From positions 1 through 46,234 of the forward strand of contig JAEYVZ010000079.1 in assembly GCA_023431405.1 (NCBI GenBank): DNA of 46,234 nucleotides, in the 5' to 3' direction. The position numbers and the translations under genes were made by a program. This stretch comes from Actinomycetes bacterium. Lineage in GTDB: Bacteria > Actinomycetota > Actinomycetes > Actinomycetales > Microbacteriaceae. The notes below the pieces were generated by a model that saw only the letters and a list, made by a program, of their open reading frames with translations, was not told the DNA's origin and made no database searches. Of this stretch, positions 14,927-22,695 are shown in pieces; positions within the stretch are counted from its first letter, which is position 1, and each line of letters begins with the position of its first letter.

Positions 14927-17088
14927 CGCACCGCACGCGCGCGTCGGCGCCGCTGGATCTGGCTCATGGTCTTCTCCTGCAGGTCGGTCAGAGGCTTTCC
15001 ATCTTCGCCGACGCTGTGCCGGGTCCACACCCCCGCGGGGCCGAGATGCCACGAACTGGTGGTGTCGGACATCGCGACGTCGAAGAGGGTGACCAGCTCC
15101 TTGATGTGGGCGGGGGCCGTGACCCGCACGAGCGCCTCGACACGACGGTCGAGGTTTCGGTGCATCATGTCGGCGCTGCCGATGTACACCTGCGGGTCGC
15201 CGTCGTTCGCGAAGGCGAAGATGCGCGAATGCTCCAGGTAGCGCCCGAGAATCGAGCGCACGGTGATGTTGTCGCTCACCCCGTCGAGGTCGGTGCGCAG
15301 CGAGCAGATGCCGCGCACCCACACGTCGACCCGCACCCCCGCCTGGCTCGCGCGGTACAGGGCGTCGATGATCTGCTCGTCGACCATCGAGTTCACCTTG
15401 ATGCGGATGTGGGCCGGCTTGCCGTCGAGCGCGTTGCGGCGCTCCTTGTCGATGTGACGGAGGAGGCCCTTTCGCAGGTGCAGCGGGGCGACGAGCAGAC
15501 GCTTGAACTTCTTCTCGATCGCGTAACCCGACAACTCGTTGAACAGGCGCGTGAGGTCACGCCCCACCTGCTCGTCGGCGGTGAAGAGCCCGAAGTCCTC
15601 GTAGAGGCGACTCGTCTTGGGGTTGTAGTTGCCCGTCCCGATGTGGCTGTAGCTGCGCAGCATCCCGTCTTCCTCACGGATGACATGGAGCAGCTTGCAG
15701 TGCGTCTTGAGCCCCACGAGCCCGTAGACGACGTGCACGCCGGCCTTCTCGAGCTTGCGCGCCCACACGATGTTGGCGGCCTCGTCGAAGCGCGCCTTCA
15801 CCTCGACCAGCGCCAGCACCTGCTTGCCGTTCTCGGCCGCGTCGATGAGCGCCTCCACGATGGGACTGTCGCCCGACGTGCGGTACAGCGTCTGCTTGAT
15901 GGCGAGTACGTGCGGGTCGCGGGCCGCCTGCTCGAGGAAGGCGACGACGCTCGTGTTGAACGACTCGTACGGGTGATGCACGAGCACGTCGCCCTTGCGG
16001 ATGGCGGCGAAGATGTCGGCGCGGCCGTTCTGCTCGGCGGGCTGGAAAGCGGTCGCGGTCGTCGGCACGTGAGGCGGGAAGTGCAATTCCGGCCGGTCGA
16101 TGCGGCCGAGGGCGAACAGGCCGCGCAGGTCGAGCGCGCCCGGCAGCCGATAGACCTCCTGCTGGGTGATGTCGAGCTCGTTGATGAGGAGGTCGAGGGT
16201 CACGTCATCCATGTCCTCCGTGACCTCCAGGCGGATGGGAGGACCGAACCGGCGGCGGAGGAGCTCCGCTTCAAGGGCCTGGATGAGGTTCTCGGTCTCG
16301 TCCTCCTCGATGACGACGTCTTCGTTGCGCGTGAGGCGGAACGCGTGGTGGGAGAGCACCTCCATGCCGGGGAACAGGTCGCCGAGGTTGTTGGAGATGA
16401 GCTCTTCCAGCGGAAGGTAGCGGTCGCCCTCATCGGTGCGGGGGAGCGGCACGAACCGGGGGAGCATCGGCGGCACCTTGAGGCGTGCGAACTCCTGGCG
16501 GCCGGTGCGGGCGTTGCGGATGCGGATGGCCAGGTTCAGCGACAGGCCCGAGATGTACGGGAACGGATGGGCGGGGTCGACGGCGAGCGGCATGAGCACG
16601 GGGAACACCTGCGCCTGGAAGTACTCGTAGAGGTCGCGGCGCTCCTGCTCGCTCAGGTCGCCCCAGGCGACCACCGAGATGCCCGCCTCGGCGAGGGCGG
16701 GCTTGACCATCGACTTCCAGGCGGCGGCGTGCCGCAGCTGCAGTGCGTGGGCCTCTGCCGAGATGTCGGCCAAGACGTCCTGCGGCGACCGTCCGACGTT
16801 CGTCGGCACGGCCAGACCCGTCATGATGCGGCGCTTGAGACCCGCCACCCGCACCATGAAGAACTCGTCGAGGTTGCTCGCGAAGATCGCGAGGAAGTTC
16901 GCGCGTTCCAGCACGGGCAGCGACGGGTCTTCCGCCAGCTCCAGCACGCGCTGGTTGAAGGCGAGCCAGCTGAGCTCGCGGTCGAGGTACCGGTGGTCGG
17001 GGAGCTGCGAGTCGTAGACCTCTACGGCGGCGTCGAAGTCGTCGTCGGCGTCGCCCAGCCCGGAGTCGAGCACTTCGGAGTCGATCAT
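14923..17088 (-). CDS. ppk: Polyphosphate kinase 1
   Basis: 721 residues, normal for PPK1. N-terminal RYLDRELSWLAFNQRVLELA and FLAIFASNLDEFFMVRVAGL are signature regions. The phosphorylated His lies in GLKTHCKLLHVIREEDG and the second in YSHIGTGNYNPKTSRLYEDFG; RSILGRYLEHSRIFAF and YIGSADMMHRNLDRRVE complete the phospholipase-D-like C-terminal domains. Makes polyphosphate from ATP. It precedes and is coupled to the NUDIX gene. A half-site GTTCACT at about 17111-17117 on the minus strand hints at RegX3 control but is not convincing alone. Confidence 0.97.
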   Translation of the reverse strand: MIDSEVLDSGLGDADDDFDAAVEVYDSQLPDHRYLDRELSWLAFNQRVLELAEDPSLPVLERANFLAIFASNLDEFFMVRVAGLKRRIMTGLAVPTNVGRSPQDVLADISAEAHALQLRHAAAWKSMVKPALAEAGISVVAWGDLSEQERRDLYEYFQAQVFPVLMPLAVDPAHPFPYISGLSLNLAIRIRNARTGRQEFARLKVPPMLPRFVPLPRTDEGDRYLPLEELISNNLGDLFPGMEVLSHHAFRLTRNEDVVIEEDETENLIQALEAELLRRRFGPPIRLEVTEDMDDVTLDLLINELDITQQEVYRLPGALDLRGLFALGRIDRPELHFPPHVPTTATAFQPAEQNGRADIFAAIRKGDVLVHHPYESFNTSVVAFLEQAARDPHVLAIKQTLYRTSGDSPIVEALIDAAENGKQVLALVEVKARFDEAANIVWARKLEKAGVHVVYGLVGLKTHCKLLHVIREEDGMLRSYSHIGTGNYNPKTSRLYEDFGLFTADEQVGRDLTRLFNELSGYAIEKKFKRLLVAPLHLRKGLLRHIDKERRNALDGKPAHIRIKVNSMVDEQIIDALYRASQAGVRVDVWVRGICSLRTDLDGVSDNITVRSILGRYLEHSRIFAFANDGDPQVYIGSADMMHRNLDRRVEALVRVTAPAHIKELVTLFDVAMSDTTSSWHLGPAGVWTRHSVGEDGKPLTDLQEKTMSQIQRRRRARAVR

Positions 17089-17181
17089 CTCTTCATCATT
17101 GCAGGGCGGGGGAGCCGCAGAGTGAACGAAATGCGACGGGGATGCCGTCGTCGCACCGAGGTCGCAGGGCGTGCTCCGAGG

Positions 17182-17877
17182 TCAGGACGGCGAGTCGGCC
17201 GACAGCGGGAGCTGGTCGTCCTCGTACACGTTGAAGCGGTAGCCGACGTTGCGCACCGTGCCGATGAGCTGCTCCATGTCGCCGAGCTTCGCGCGCAGGC
17301 GACGCACGTGCACGTCGACCGTGCGGGTGCCGCCGAAGTAGTCGTAACCCCACACCTCGCTGAGCAGCTGCTCGCGCGTGAACACCCGTGACGGGTGCGT
17401 GGCGAAGAAGTGCAGCAGCTGGAACTCCTTGTACGTGAGATCGAGCGGCTTGCCGTTGACCTTCGCGGAGTACGACGACTCGTCGATCGTGATACCGGAG
17501 GTCTGGATGCGCGTGGAGACGGGATCCTTCGTCATGCGTCCGATCGCGAGGCGGATGCGGGCGTCGACCTCGGCGGGGCCGGCGCCCACCAGGATCACGT
17601 CGTCGATGCCCCAGTCGGTCGAGACGGCGGTCAGGCCGCCCTCGGTGACCACGAGCACGAGCGGCGCGTCGAGCCCCGTCGTGTTGAGGATCTTGCACAG
17701 CGACTTGGCGCCGACGAGGTCGGTGCGGGCGTCGACGAAGATGACGTCCGCGCTCGGCGCGTTGACGAGCTGAGCCGGTTCTGCGGGGATCTGGCGCACG
17801 CGGTGGCTGAGCAGCTCCAGGGCGGGCACGACCGCTCCGCCACCTGGTGCGGAGGTCAGAACGAGCAGCTGAGCCAA
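17182..17877 (-). CDS. glnR: GlnR-like orphan OmpR-family regulator
   Basis: About 231 residues from the TTG at 17877, chosen because CGGGAGGGAC precedes it at good distance; a GTG ten codons upstream is possible. The atypical receiver (ADVIFVDARTDLVGAKSLCK, LVLVVTEGGLTAVSTDWGID, GPAEVDARIRLAIGR) is characteristic of GlnR, which lacks a partner kinase. The C-terminal winged helix is TYKEFQLLHFFATHPSRVF, QLLSEVWGYDYFGGTRTVDV, VRNVGYRFNVYE. GlnR controls nitrogen assimilation genes in actinobacteria. Placed next to ppk and the Pst locus, which may link nitrogen and phosphate control. It is divergent from the gene at 17960. Confidence 0.82.
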   Translation of the reverse strand: MAQLLVLTSAPGGGAVVPALELLSHRVRQIPAEPAQLVNAPSADVIFVDARTDLVGAKSLCKILNTTGLDAPLVLVVTEGGLTAVSTDWGIDDVILVGAGPAEVDARIRLAIGRMTKDPVSTRIQTSGITIDESSYSAKVNGKPLDLTYKEFQLLHFFATHPSRVFTREQLLSEVWGYDYFGGTRTVDVHVRRLRAKLGDMEQLIGTVRNVGYRFNVYEDDQLPLSADSPS

Positions 17878-17959
17878 AGAGTCCCTCCCGGTCGGGAAAC
17901 CGGTCACAGGCCCATACTAGGGCGTCGCACAGCGGGTCTCCGTGCGCCACAATAGGAGG

Positions 17960-18250
17960 GTGAGCATCCCGGAGACGAGCCCTCGCCGATCGATGGCGGG
18001 CGTCATCGGAGTGTGGGCGCTCGCCGCCGTCATCGCGATCGCCGTCGGCATCCTCGCGCCGTCGGAGTGGCGCGCGGCGTGGATGGGCGTCGGGATGGGG
18101 CTCATCATCCCGATCGCCTTCGCGGTGCACCTGTGGTCGGGGCGTTCGCAGGGGTTCATCCAGCGGATGGCGCTGAGCGTGCTGGGCGCGCTGCTGGTGA
18201 TGGGATGCATCGGGGTCGGCCTGGGCCTGGCGACGCTGTTCTCGGCGTAG
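17960..18250 (+). CDS. Small membrane protein (three helices)
   Basis: About 96 residues from GTG at 17960 (VSIPETSPRRS); AGGAGG directly abuts this codon, so the exact start is uncertain. Three hydrophobic segments (about residues 13-32, 43-60 and 69-93) with short polar loops. No family recognised. It lies 82 bases from the divergent glnR-like gene, and its stop codon forms part of the -10 of the next gene. Confidence 0.65.
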   Translation: MSIPETSPRRSMAGVIGVWALAAVIAIAVGILAPSEWRAAWMGVGMGLIIPIAFAVHLWSGRSQGFIQRMALSVLGALLVMGCIGVGLGLATLFSA

Positions 18251-18253
18251 AGT
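18248..18253 (+). promoter_or_regulatory. -10 element, leaderless-type
   Basis: TAGAGT, whose first three bases are the stop codon of the preceding gene, lies 6 bases before the ATG at 18260. No Shine-Dalgarno sequence is present. Confidence 0.4.
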
Positions 18254-18259
18254 TGGCGT

Positions 18260-18373
18260 ATGGACCTCTTCGCACTCGAACTGTTCTTCGTGGGGCTTCT
18301 CGGACTCGCTTCGCTGGCGATCGTGTTCGTGTCGGCCGTCGTCGTCAAGAACCTCTACCGCGGCCAGCGCTGA
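18260..18373 (+). CDS. Single-helix small membrane protein, 37 residues
   Basis: ATG at 18260 to TGA at 18371-18373. It reads MDLFALELFFVGLLGLASL followed by AIVFVSAVVVKNLYRGQR: one long hydrophobic helix with a basic C-terminus, so an N-out or membrane-inserted microprotein. It is bracketed tightly by the preceding membrane protein (9-base gap) and the next gene (4 bases), and third positions are GC-rich, which argues that it is translated. Function unknown. Confidence 0.55.
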   Translation: MDLFALELFFVGLLGLASLAIVFVSAVVVKNLYRGQR

Positions 18374-18377
18374 CCTC

Positions 18378-18983
18378 GTGATCGAGCTCCCCACCGATCT
18401 GCCGGCGGACATCGTTCCGCTGTCGTGGCTGCTCGGCGTGTGGGAGGGGTCCGGCGTCATCGACTACGAGAGCGCCGACCGGCATTTCTCGGGCGAGTTC
18501 GTGCACCGCGTGAGCTTCAGCCACGACGGCGGCGACTATGTGAACTACGCCGCGAGCGCCTGGTTCGTCGGAGATGACGGCACCCGCTCGTCGCTGCTGG
18601 CCGAGCAGGGCTATTGGCGCCTCGCGCGGCCCGCCACCGACGCCGATGCAGGGCCCGCCCTCCTGCCCGCACCCGATCCCCGGCAGTCGCCGCGCACCGT
18701 CGATGACGTCGAGGCGCTGCGCAACGCCGACGGCGGGTTCGACCTCGAGGTCGCCATCGTCCGCTCCGACGGCGTGAGCGAGCTCTACGTCGGCCAGGTG
18801 CAGGGTCCGCGCATCGACCTCGGAACCGATGCGGTCGTCCGGCCGGCGACCGCCAAGACCTACGCCGCCGCCACCCGCATGTATGGCCTCGTCGACGGCC
18901 ATCTGCTGTGGGCGTGGGACATCGCAGCGCTCGGCGGCGCGTTGGCATCCCACGCCTCCGCACGCCTCGCCCGCGCCGACTGA
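18378..18983 (+). CDS. FABP/nitrobindin-like beta-barrel protein
   Basis: 201 residues from GTG at 18378. N-terminal PLSWLLGVWEGSGVIDYESA carries the GxWxGxG motif of nitrobindin/THAP4-like barrels. C-terminal TRMYGLVDGHLLWAWDIAAL contains the region where the family places its heme-binding His (here probably the His in DGHLLW). A loop insertion lies around residues 70-110. The family binds heme and can isomerise peroxynitrite; activity here is inferred. Confidence 0.8.
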   Translation: MIELPTDLPADIVPLSWLLGVWEGSGVIDYESADRHFSGEFVHRVSFSHDGGDYVNYAASAWFVGDDGTRSSLLAEQGYWRLARPATDADAGPALLPAPDPRQSPRTVDDVEALRNADGGFDLEVAIVRSDGVSELYVGQVQGPRIDLGTDAVVRPATAKTYAAATRMYGLVDGHLLWAWDIAALGGALASHASARLARAD

Positions 18984-19002
18984 CGCACGATCGATCCCAC
19001 CC

Positions 19003-20118
19003 ATGACCACTCCGCTCTCCTCCGCCTCGGCGTTCTCCGCCGTTCCCGCAGCCGTCTTCGACGGCGACGTCCTGCTGCACGTGGGCAGTCCGTTGCGCGA
19101 GCAGCGGGATCTCGAGCGCGGCGAGGCCGTCGCGCCCCTCGGCGACCGGGCCGTGCTCGCCGTCGACGGCGACGATCGCCTGACCTGGCTCGATTCGCTC
19201 ACCTCGCAGGCGGTGGCTGCGCTCCGGCCCGGACAGAGCTCGGAGCTGCTGGTGCTCGACCCCCAGGGGCACGTCGAGCACGCCGCGGCCGTCGTCGACG
19301 ACGGGTCTCGCACGTGGCTCATCGTCGACCGGGCGGATGCCGAGGGGCTGCTCACCTGGTTGCAGCGCATGCGGTTCCGCCTGCGTGTCGACCCCCGCGA
19401 CCTCTCCGACGAGTACGGCGTCGTGGGCGGCACCGCCGCCGCCCTCGCCGCGGTGGAGGGGCCAGACGACATCGACGTCGCGGCCGTGTGGAAGGATCCG
19501 TGGCCGTCGGTGAGCGCCGGCGGCTGGGGCTACTCGCCCGTCGAGCCGCATCCCGGCGGCTCGCGCGACTGGGCGGAGGCGATCATCTCCGCGGCCGGCC
19601 TGACCTCTCTGGCCGCTCGGGCAGCCCGCGGCGACCAGACGCTCGCCGGCACCCTCGCCGCCGATGCGCTCCGTGTCGCCGCCTGGCGCCCGCGGGTCAG
19701 CGCCGAAGCCGACGGACGTACCCTCCCGCACGAGGTCGACTGGCTCCGCACCGCCGTGCACCTGTCGAAGGGCTGCTACCGCGGACAGGAGACGGTCGCC
19801 AAGGTGCACAATCTCGGACACCCGCCCCGCCGCCTCGTCGCGCTTCAGCTCGACGGCAGCGACGCCGTGCTCCCCGAGCCCGGGGCGGAGGTGCGCGCCG
19901 GAGACGACGTGGTCGGTGCGGTGACCTCCGTCGCCCGCCACTACGAGGAGGGCCCGATCGCGCTCGCGCTCGTCAAGCGCACCGCGCCGCTCCACGCAGA
20001 CCTCACCGTCGCCGCCGACGGCGGCTGGGTCGCTGCGGCTCAGGAGCAGATCGTGCCGCCGGATGCCGGGCGCACGGCATCCATCCCGCGGCTTCCGCGG
20101 CTCGGTCGTCGACGCTGA
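19003..20118 (+). CDS. ygfZ: YgfZ/GcvT-like folate-dependent iron-sulphur protein
   Basis: 371 residues from ATG at 19003. The signature KGCYRGQETVAKVHNLGHPP (about residues 256-275) is the YgfZ motif. The N-terminal domain is GcvT-like (GDRAVLAVDGDDRLTWLDSL, SSELLVLDPQGHVEHAA). YgfZ uses tetrahydrofolate and supports repair or assembly of Fe-S enzymes. It follows the nitrobindin-like gene by 19 bases in the same direction, a common pairing in actinobacteria. Confidence 0.9.
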   Translation: MTTPLSSASAFSAVPAAVFDGDVLLHVGSPLREQRDLERGEAVAPLGDRAVLAVDGDDRLTWLDSLTSQAVAALRPGQSSELLVLDPQGHVEHAAAVVDDGSRTWLIVDRADAEGLLTWLQRMRFRLRVDPRDLSDEYGVVGGTAAALAAVEGPDDIDVAAVWKDPWPSVSAGGWGYSPVEPHPGGSRDWAEAIISAAGLTSLAARAARGDQTLAGTLAADALRVAAWRPRVSAEADGRTLPHEVDWLRTAVHLSKGCYRGQETVAKVHNLGHPPRRLVALQLDGSDAVLPEPGAEVRAGDDVVGAVTSVARHYEEGPIALALVKRTAPLHADLTVAADGGWVAAAQEQIVPPDAGRTASIPRLPRLGRRR

Positions 20119-20124
20119 GACGCG

Positions 20125-20970
20125 TCAGACCGCGGGGGCGACCGCCGACCAGGGGACGGTGACCTCGCCCAGCCGCCAGCGCGAACGGCCGAGCAGCGGC
20201 CAGTCGGCGGCGCTCATCGCGGTGAGCGCGGCCCTCCACCGCTGCTCGGCGCCGAAGCTCGACGCGGCCACTGCGCGCACCCATTCCGTCTCGAGCGCCG
20301 CGAGGAAGGCGTGCACGGGCTCGCCCGCGACGTTGCGGTGGATGAGGGCCTTGGGCAGCCGCTCGGCTGCCACGACGGGGCTGTCGAGACCCGCGAGGCG
20401 CAGCGAGATCGTGAGGCTTCGGGGCACGGCGTCGTCGCCGACCTCGATCCACGTGCAGACGCGTCCGATCTCGTCACAGGTCCCCTCCACGAGGATGCCC
20501 CCGGGCTGCAGTCGTCGGCACATGCGCTCCCACGCCCCCGCGACGTCTGCCTCGTCGTACTGGCGCAGCACGTTGAACGCCCGGATGATCGCGGGGGAGC
20601 GGCCGCCGGGCACCGGCACCTCGAACCCGCCGCGACCGAACGACACCCGAGCGTCGGGGGAGAAGACGCCCCGACCTGCCCGCACGAGCGCGAGCTGCTG
20701 ATCGGCGCGCTCGACACGGGCCGGGTCGATCTCCAGTCCCCGCACCTCGACGTCGGGGCGCGCGCGTCGCAGCCGGGCCTCCAGCTCGAACGCCGTCACG
20801 CCGCTCGCGCCGTAGCCGAGGTCGACGACCAGCGGATCGGCGGTGCGCCGCAGCACCGGATGCCGCGCGATCCACCGATCGACCCTGCGGAGCCGGTTGG
20901 TGTTGGTGGTGCCGCGGGTGATCTGGCCGACCACTCTGCCGGGCACGTTCTCCGGCGTCATACCCCCCAT
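20125..20970 (-). CDS. Class I SAM-dependent methyltransferase-like protein
   Basis: 281 residues from ATG at 20970; ATG at 20961 is an alternative. SAM motif I is VVDLGYGASGVTAFELEARL and motif II VEVRGLEIDPARVERADQ. The later acidic motif is AIIRAFNVLRQYDEADVAGA. The substrate cannot be read from the sequence. It converges on ygfZ (6 bases between stops) and diverges from gpmA. Confidence 0.75.
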   Translation of the reverse strand: MGGMTPENVPGRVVGQITRGTTNTNRLRRVDRWIARHPVLRRTADPLVVDLGYGASGVTAFELEARLRRARPDVEVRGLEIDPARVERADQQLALVRAGRGVFSPDARVSFGRGGFEVPVPGGRSPAIIRAFNVLRQYDEADVAGAWERMCRRLQPGGILVEGTCDEIGRVCTWIEVGDDAVPRSLTISLRLAGLDSPVVAAERLPKALIHRNVAGEPVHAFLAALETEWVRAVAASSFGAEQRWRAALTAMSAADWPLLGRSRWRLGEVTVPWSAVAPAV

Positions 20971-20990
20971 GATCTCAGGCGCCGGCTCGA

Positions 20991-20996
20991 TAGACT
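20991..20996 (+). promoter_or_regulatory. -10 element of gpmA, leaderless-type
   Basis: TAGACT lies exactly 6 bases before the gpmA ATG with no Shine-Dalgarno between, predicting a transcript that starts at the ATG. Confidence 0.55.
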
Positions 20997-21002
20997 GACG
21001 GC

Positions 21003-21752
21003 ATGACTGCGCCGTACACGCTGATCCTCCTCCGCCACGGGCAGAGCGAGTGGAACAAGACCAACCAGTTCACCGGGTGGGTGGATGTCCGCCTCACCGA
21101 CCAGGGCAAGGCCGAGGCGCAGCGCGGCGGTGAGCTCATGCGGGAGAAGGGCTTCCTGCCTGACGTGCTCCACACCTCCGTGCTCTCGCGTGCGATCCAG
21201 ACCGCGAACATCGCGCTCGATGCCGCAGACCGCCTGTGGATCCCGGTGCACCGCTCGTGGCGTCTCAACGAGCGTCACTACGGCGCCCTGCAGGGCAAGG
21301 ACAAGGCCGAGACCCTCGAGGAGTTCGGCAACGAGCAGTTCATGCTGTGGCGTCGCTCGTTCGACGTGCCGCCGCCCGAGATCGCCGACGACGACCCGTA
21401 CAGCCAGATCGGCGACCCCCGTTATGAGGGCATCGACGGCGAGGTGCCCCGCACGGAGTCGCTGAAGATCGTCATCGACCGCATGCTGCCCTATTGGGAG
21501 AGCGCGATCATCCCCGACCTCCAGGCAGGCAAGACCGTGCTCGTCACGGCGCACGGCAACTCGCTGCGCGGCCTCGTGAAGCACCTCGACGGCATCAGCG
21601 ACGCCGACATCGCAGAGCTGAACATCCCCACCGGCATCCCGCTCGTGTACAAGCTGGGTGAAGACTTCATGCCGCTGGAGCCCGCCGAGTACCTCGACCC
21701 CGAGGCCGCTGCCGCCGGCGCCGCCGCCGTCGCCGCCCAGGGAAAGAAGTAG
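21003..21752 (+). CDS. gpmA: 2,3-bisphosphoglycerate-dependent phosphoglycerate mutase
   Basis: 249 residues. The catalytic phosphohistidine is in LILLRHGQSEWNKTNQFTGW (His about 12). RLNERHYGALQGKDKAET and the second His in LVTAHGNSLRGLVKHLDG are intact. Interconverts 3- and 2-phosphoglycerate in glycolysis. The last codons are part of a 17-bp tandem repeat that runs past the stop, so the C-terminal AAVAAQGKK tail may be variable. Confidence 0.97.
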   Translation: MTAPYTLILLRHGQSEWNKTNQFTGWVDVRLTDQGKAEAQRGGELMREKGFLPDVLHTSVLSRAIQTANIALDAADRLWIPVHRSWRLNERHYGALQGKDKAETLEEFGNEQFMLWRRSFDVPPPEIADDDPYSQIGDPRYEGIDGEVPRTESLKIVIDRMLPYWESAIIPDLQAGKTVLVTAHGNSLRGLVKHLDGISDADIAELNIPTGIPLVYKLGEDFMPLEPAEYLDPEAAAAGAAAVAAQGKK

Positions 21753-21787
21753 TCCAGGGCAAGAAGCAACCCAGGGCGAGAAGCAGG
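21737..21787 (+). repeat. 17-bp tandem repeat across the gpmA stop
   Basis: Three copies of a CCAGGG(C/A)AAGAAGCA(A)-like unit begin at 21737, 21754 and 21771, an exact 17-base period. The first copy codes for QGKK and the gpmA stop; the other two are non-coding. Confidence 0.75.
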
Positions 21788-21795
21788 CTGTACGC

Positions 21796-21828
21796 GAGAG
21801 GGGGATGCCGGTCCGGCATCCCCCTCTC
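21796..21828. terminator. Bidirectional terminator between gpmA and phoU
   Basis: GAGAGGGGGATGCCGG (21796-21811) and CCGGCATCCCCCTCTC (21813-21828) form a perfect 16-bp inverted repeat between the two convergent genes. Confidence 0.8.
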
Positions 21829-21846
21829 TGCGCGTGCGCTGACGCG

Positions 21847-22527
21847 TCAGTCGCCCGCGGTGACGATGGCGATCGTGTCGGTGGCCGGCGTCCAGTCGCC
21901 CGTGGCGAGGTACGCGACCTTCTTCGCGACGGAGACGGCGTGGTCGGCGAACCGCTCGTGGTAGCGGCTGGCGAGCGTCGCATCGACGGTGGCGGCCGCG
22001 TGGCCCTTCCAGGTCTCGCCGAGCACCTTCTCGAAGATCGCGAGGTGCAGGTCGTCGAGGTCCTCTTCCAGCGAGCGGAGCTTCTCCACGAGCGAGAGGT
22101 CTTCGGTGCGCAGCACCTCGGTCAGGGTGCGTGCCACCTCCACGTCGAGCTCGCCCATCTTGATGAACGTGCTCTTCAGTCCCTTGGGGATCGCGCGCTC
22201 GGGGAAGCGCATGCGGGTGAGCTGGGCGATGTGCTCGGCGATGTCTCCCATGCGCTCGAGCGACGCACTCACGCGCAGAGCGGCCACGACGATGCGGAGG
22301 TCGCGGGCGACGGGCTGCTGGCGGGCGAGGATCTCGATCGCGAGCTCATCGAGCTCGATGGCCTTGTCGTCGATCACCTGGTCGGCGTCGATGACCTCTT
22401 CTGCGAGGGCAACGTCGCTCGTGCCGAACGCACGGGTCGCCTTGTCGATGGCGACGGTCACGAGGTCGCCGATCTCGACCAGACGCGCCTGGACGTCTTC
22501 GAGCGACTGGTGGAACACTTCGCGCAT
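21847..22527 (-). CDS. phoU: PhoU phosphate signalling regulator
   Basis: 226 residues from ATG at 22527, preceded by GAGAGAGGT. Two tandem three-helix PhoU repeats: REVFHQSLEDVQARLVEIGD and RDLRIVVAALRVSASLERMG-DIAEHIAQL in the first, ARTLTEVLRTEDLSLVEKL and ASRYHERFADHAVSVAKKVA in the second. It links Pst transport to the SenX3/RegX3 system. It is divergent from senX3, with PHO boxes on both sides of the shared 168-base region. Confidence 0.96.
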   Translation of the reverse strand: MREVFHQSLEDVQARLVEIGDLVTVAIDKATRAFGTSDVALAEEVIDADQVIDDKAIELDELAIEILARQQPVARDLRIVVAALRVSASLERMGDIAEHIAQLTRMRFPERAIPKGLKSTFIKMGELDVEVARTLTEVLRTEDLSLVEKLRSLEEDLDDLHLAIFEKVLGETWKGHAAATVDATLASRYHERFADHAVSVAKKVAYLATGDWTPATDTIAIVTAGD

Positions 22528-22596
22528 TGCGGTACCTCTCTCTTCGCGGGCGCGGCAGGATGCCGAACGGGCGACGCGGCGATCATCCCCCCACAA

Positions 22597-22625
22597 GGTG
22601 AACGGATGGTGCCGGTGCGATGAAC
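22597..22625 (-). promoter_or_regulatory. PHO-box-like repeats upstream of phoU
   Basis: On the minus strand GTTCATC, CGGCACC and GTTCACC lie at an 11-base period (units at 22619, 22608 and 22597). The outer two match the RegX3/PhoP half-site; the middle one is degenerate. Confidence 0.6.
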
Positions 22626-22641
22626 AGTGCGTGTTTGCGCC

Positions 22642-22659
22642 GTTCACGTGGCGTTCACG
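22642..22659 (+). promoter_or_regulatory. PHO box upstream of senX3
   Basis: GTTCACG-TGGC-GTTCACG is an 11-bp direct repeat placed about 25 bases before the -10 box TACGCT (22684-22689), so it covers the -35 region, the usual position for activation. It implies autoregulation of senX3-regX3. Confidence 0.75.
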
Positions 22660-22683
22660 GCATGTGCGTCGCCTCTGCGACTC

Positions 22684-22689
22684 TACGCT
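22684..22689 (+). promoter_or_regulatory. -10 element of senX3, leaderless-type
   Basis: TACGCT is 6 bases before the ATG at 22696 with no Shine-Dalgarno sequence. Confidence 0.5.
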
Positions 22690-22695
22690 GGACGC

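Noticed and set aside
17105..17125. PHO box before ppk (GTTCACT on the minus strand).
   Set aside because: Only one good half-site; neighbouring 11-base units do not match.
15016..17391. 791-residue open frame opposite ppk.
   Set aside because: Antisense shadow created by high third-position GC; composition is not protein-like.
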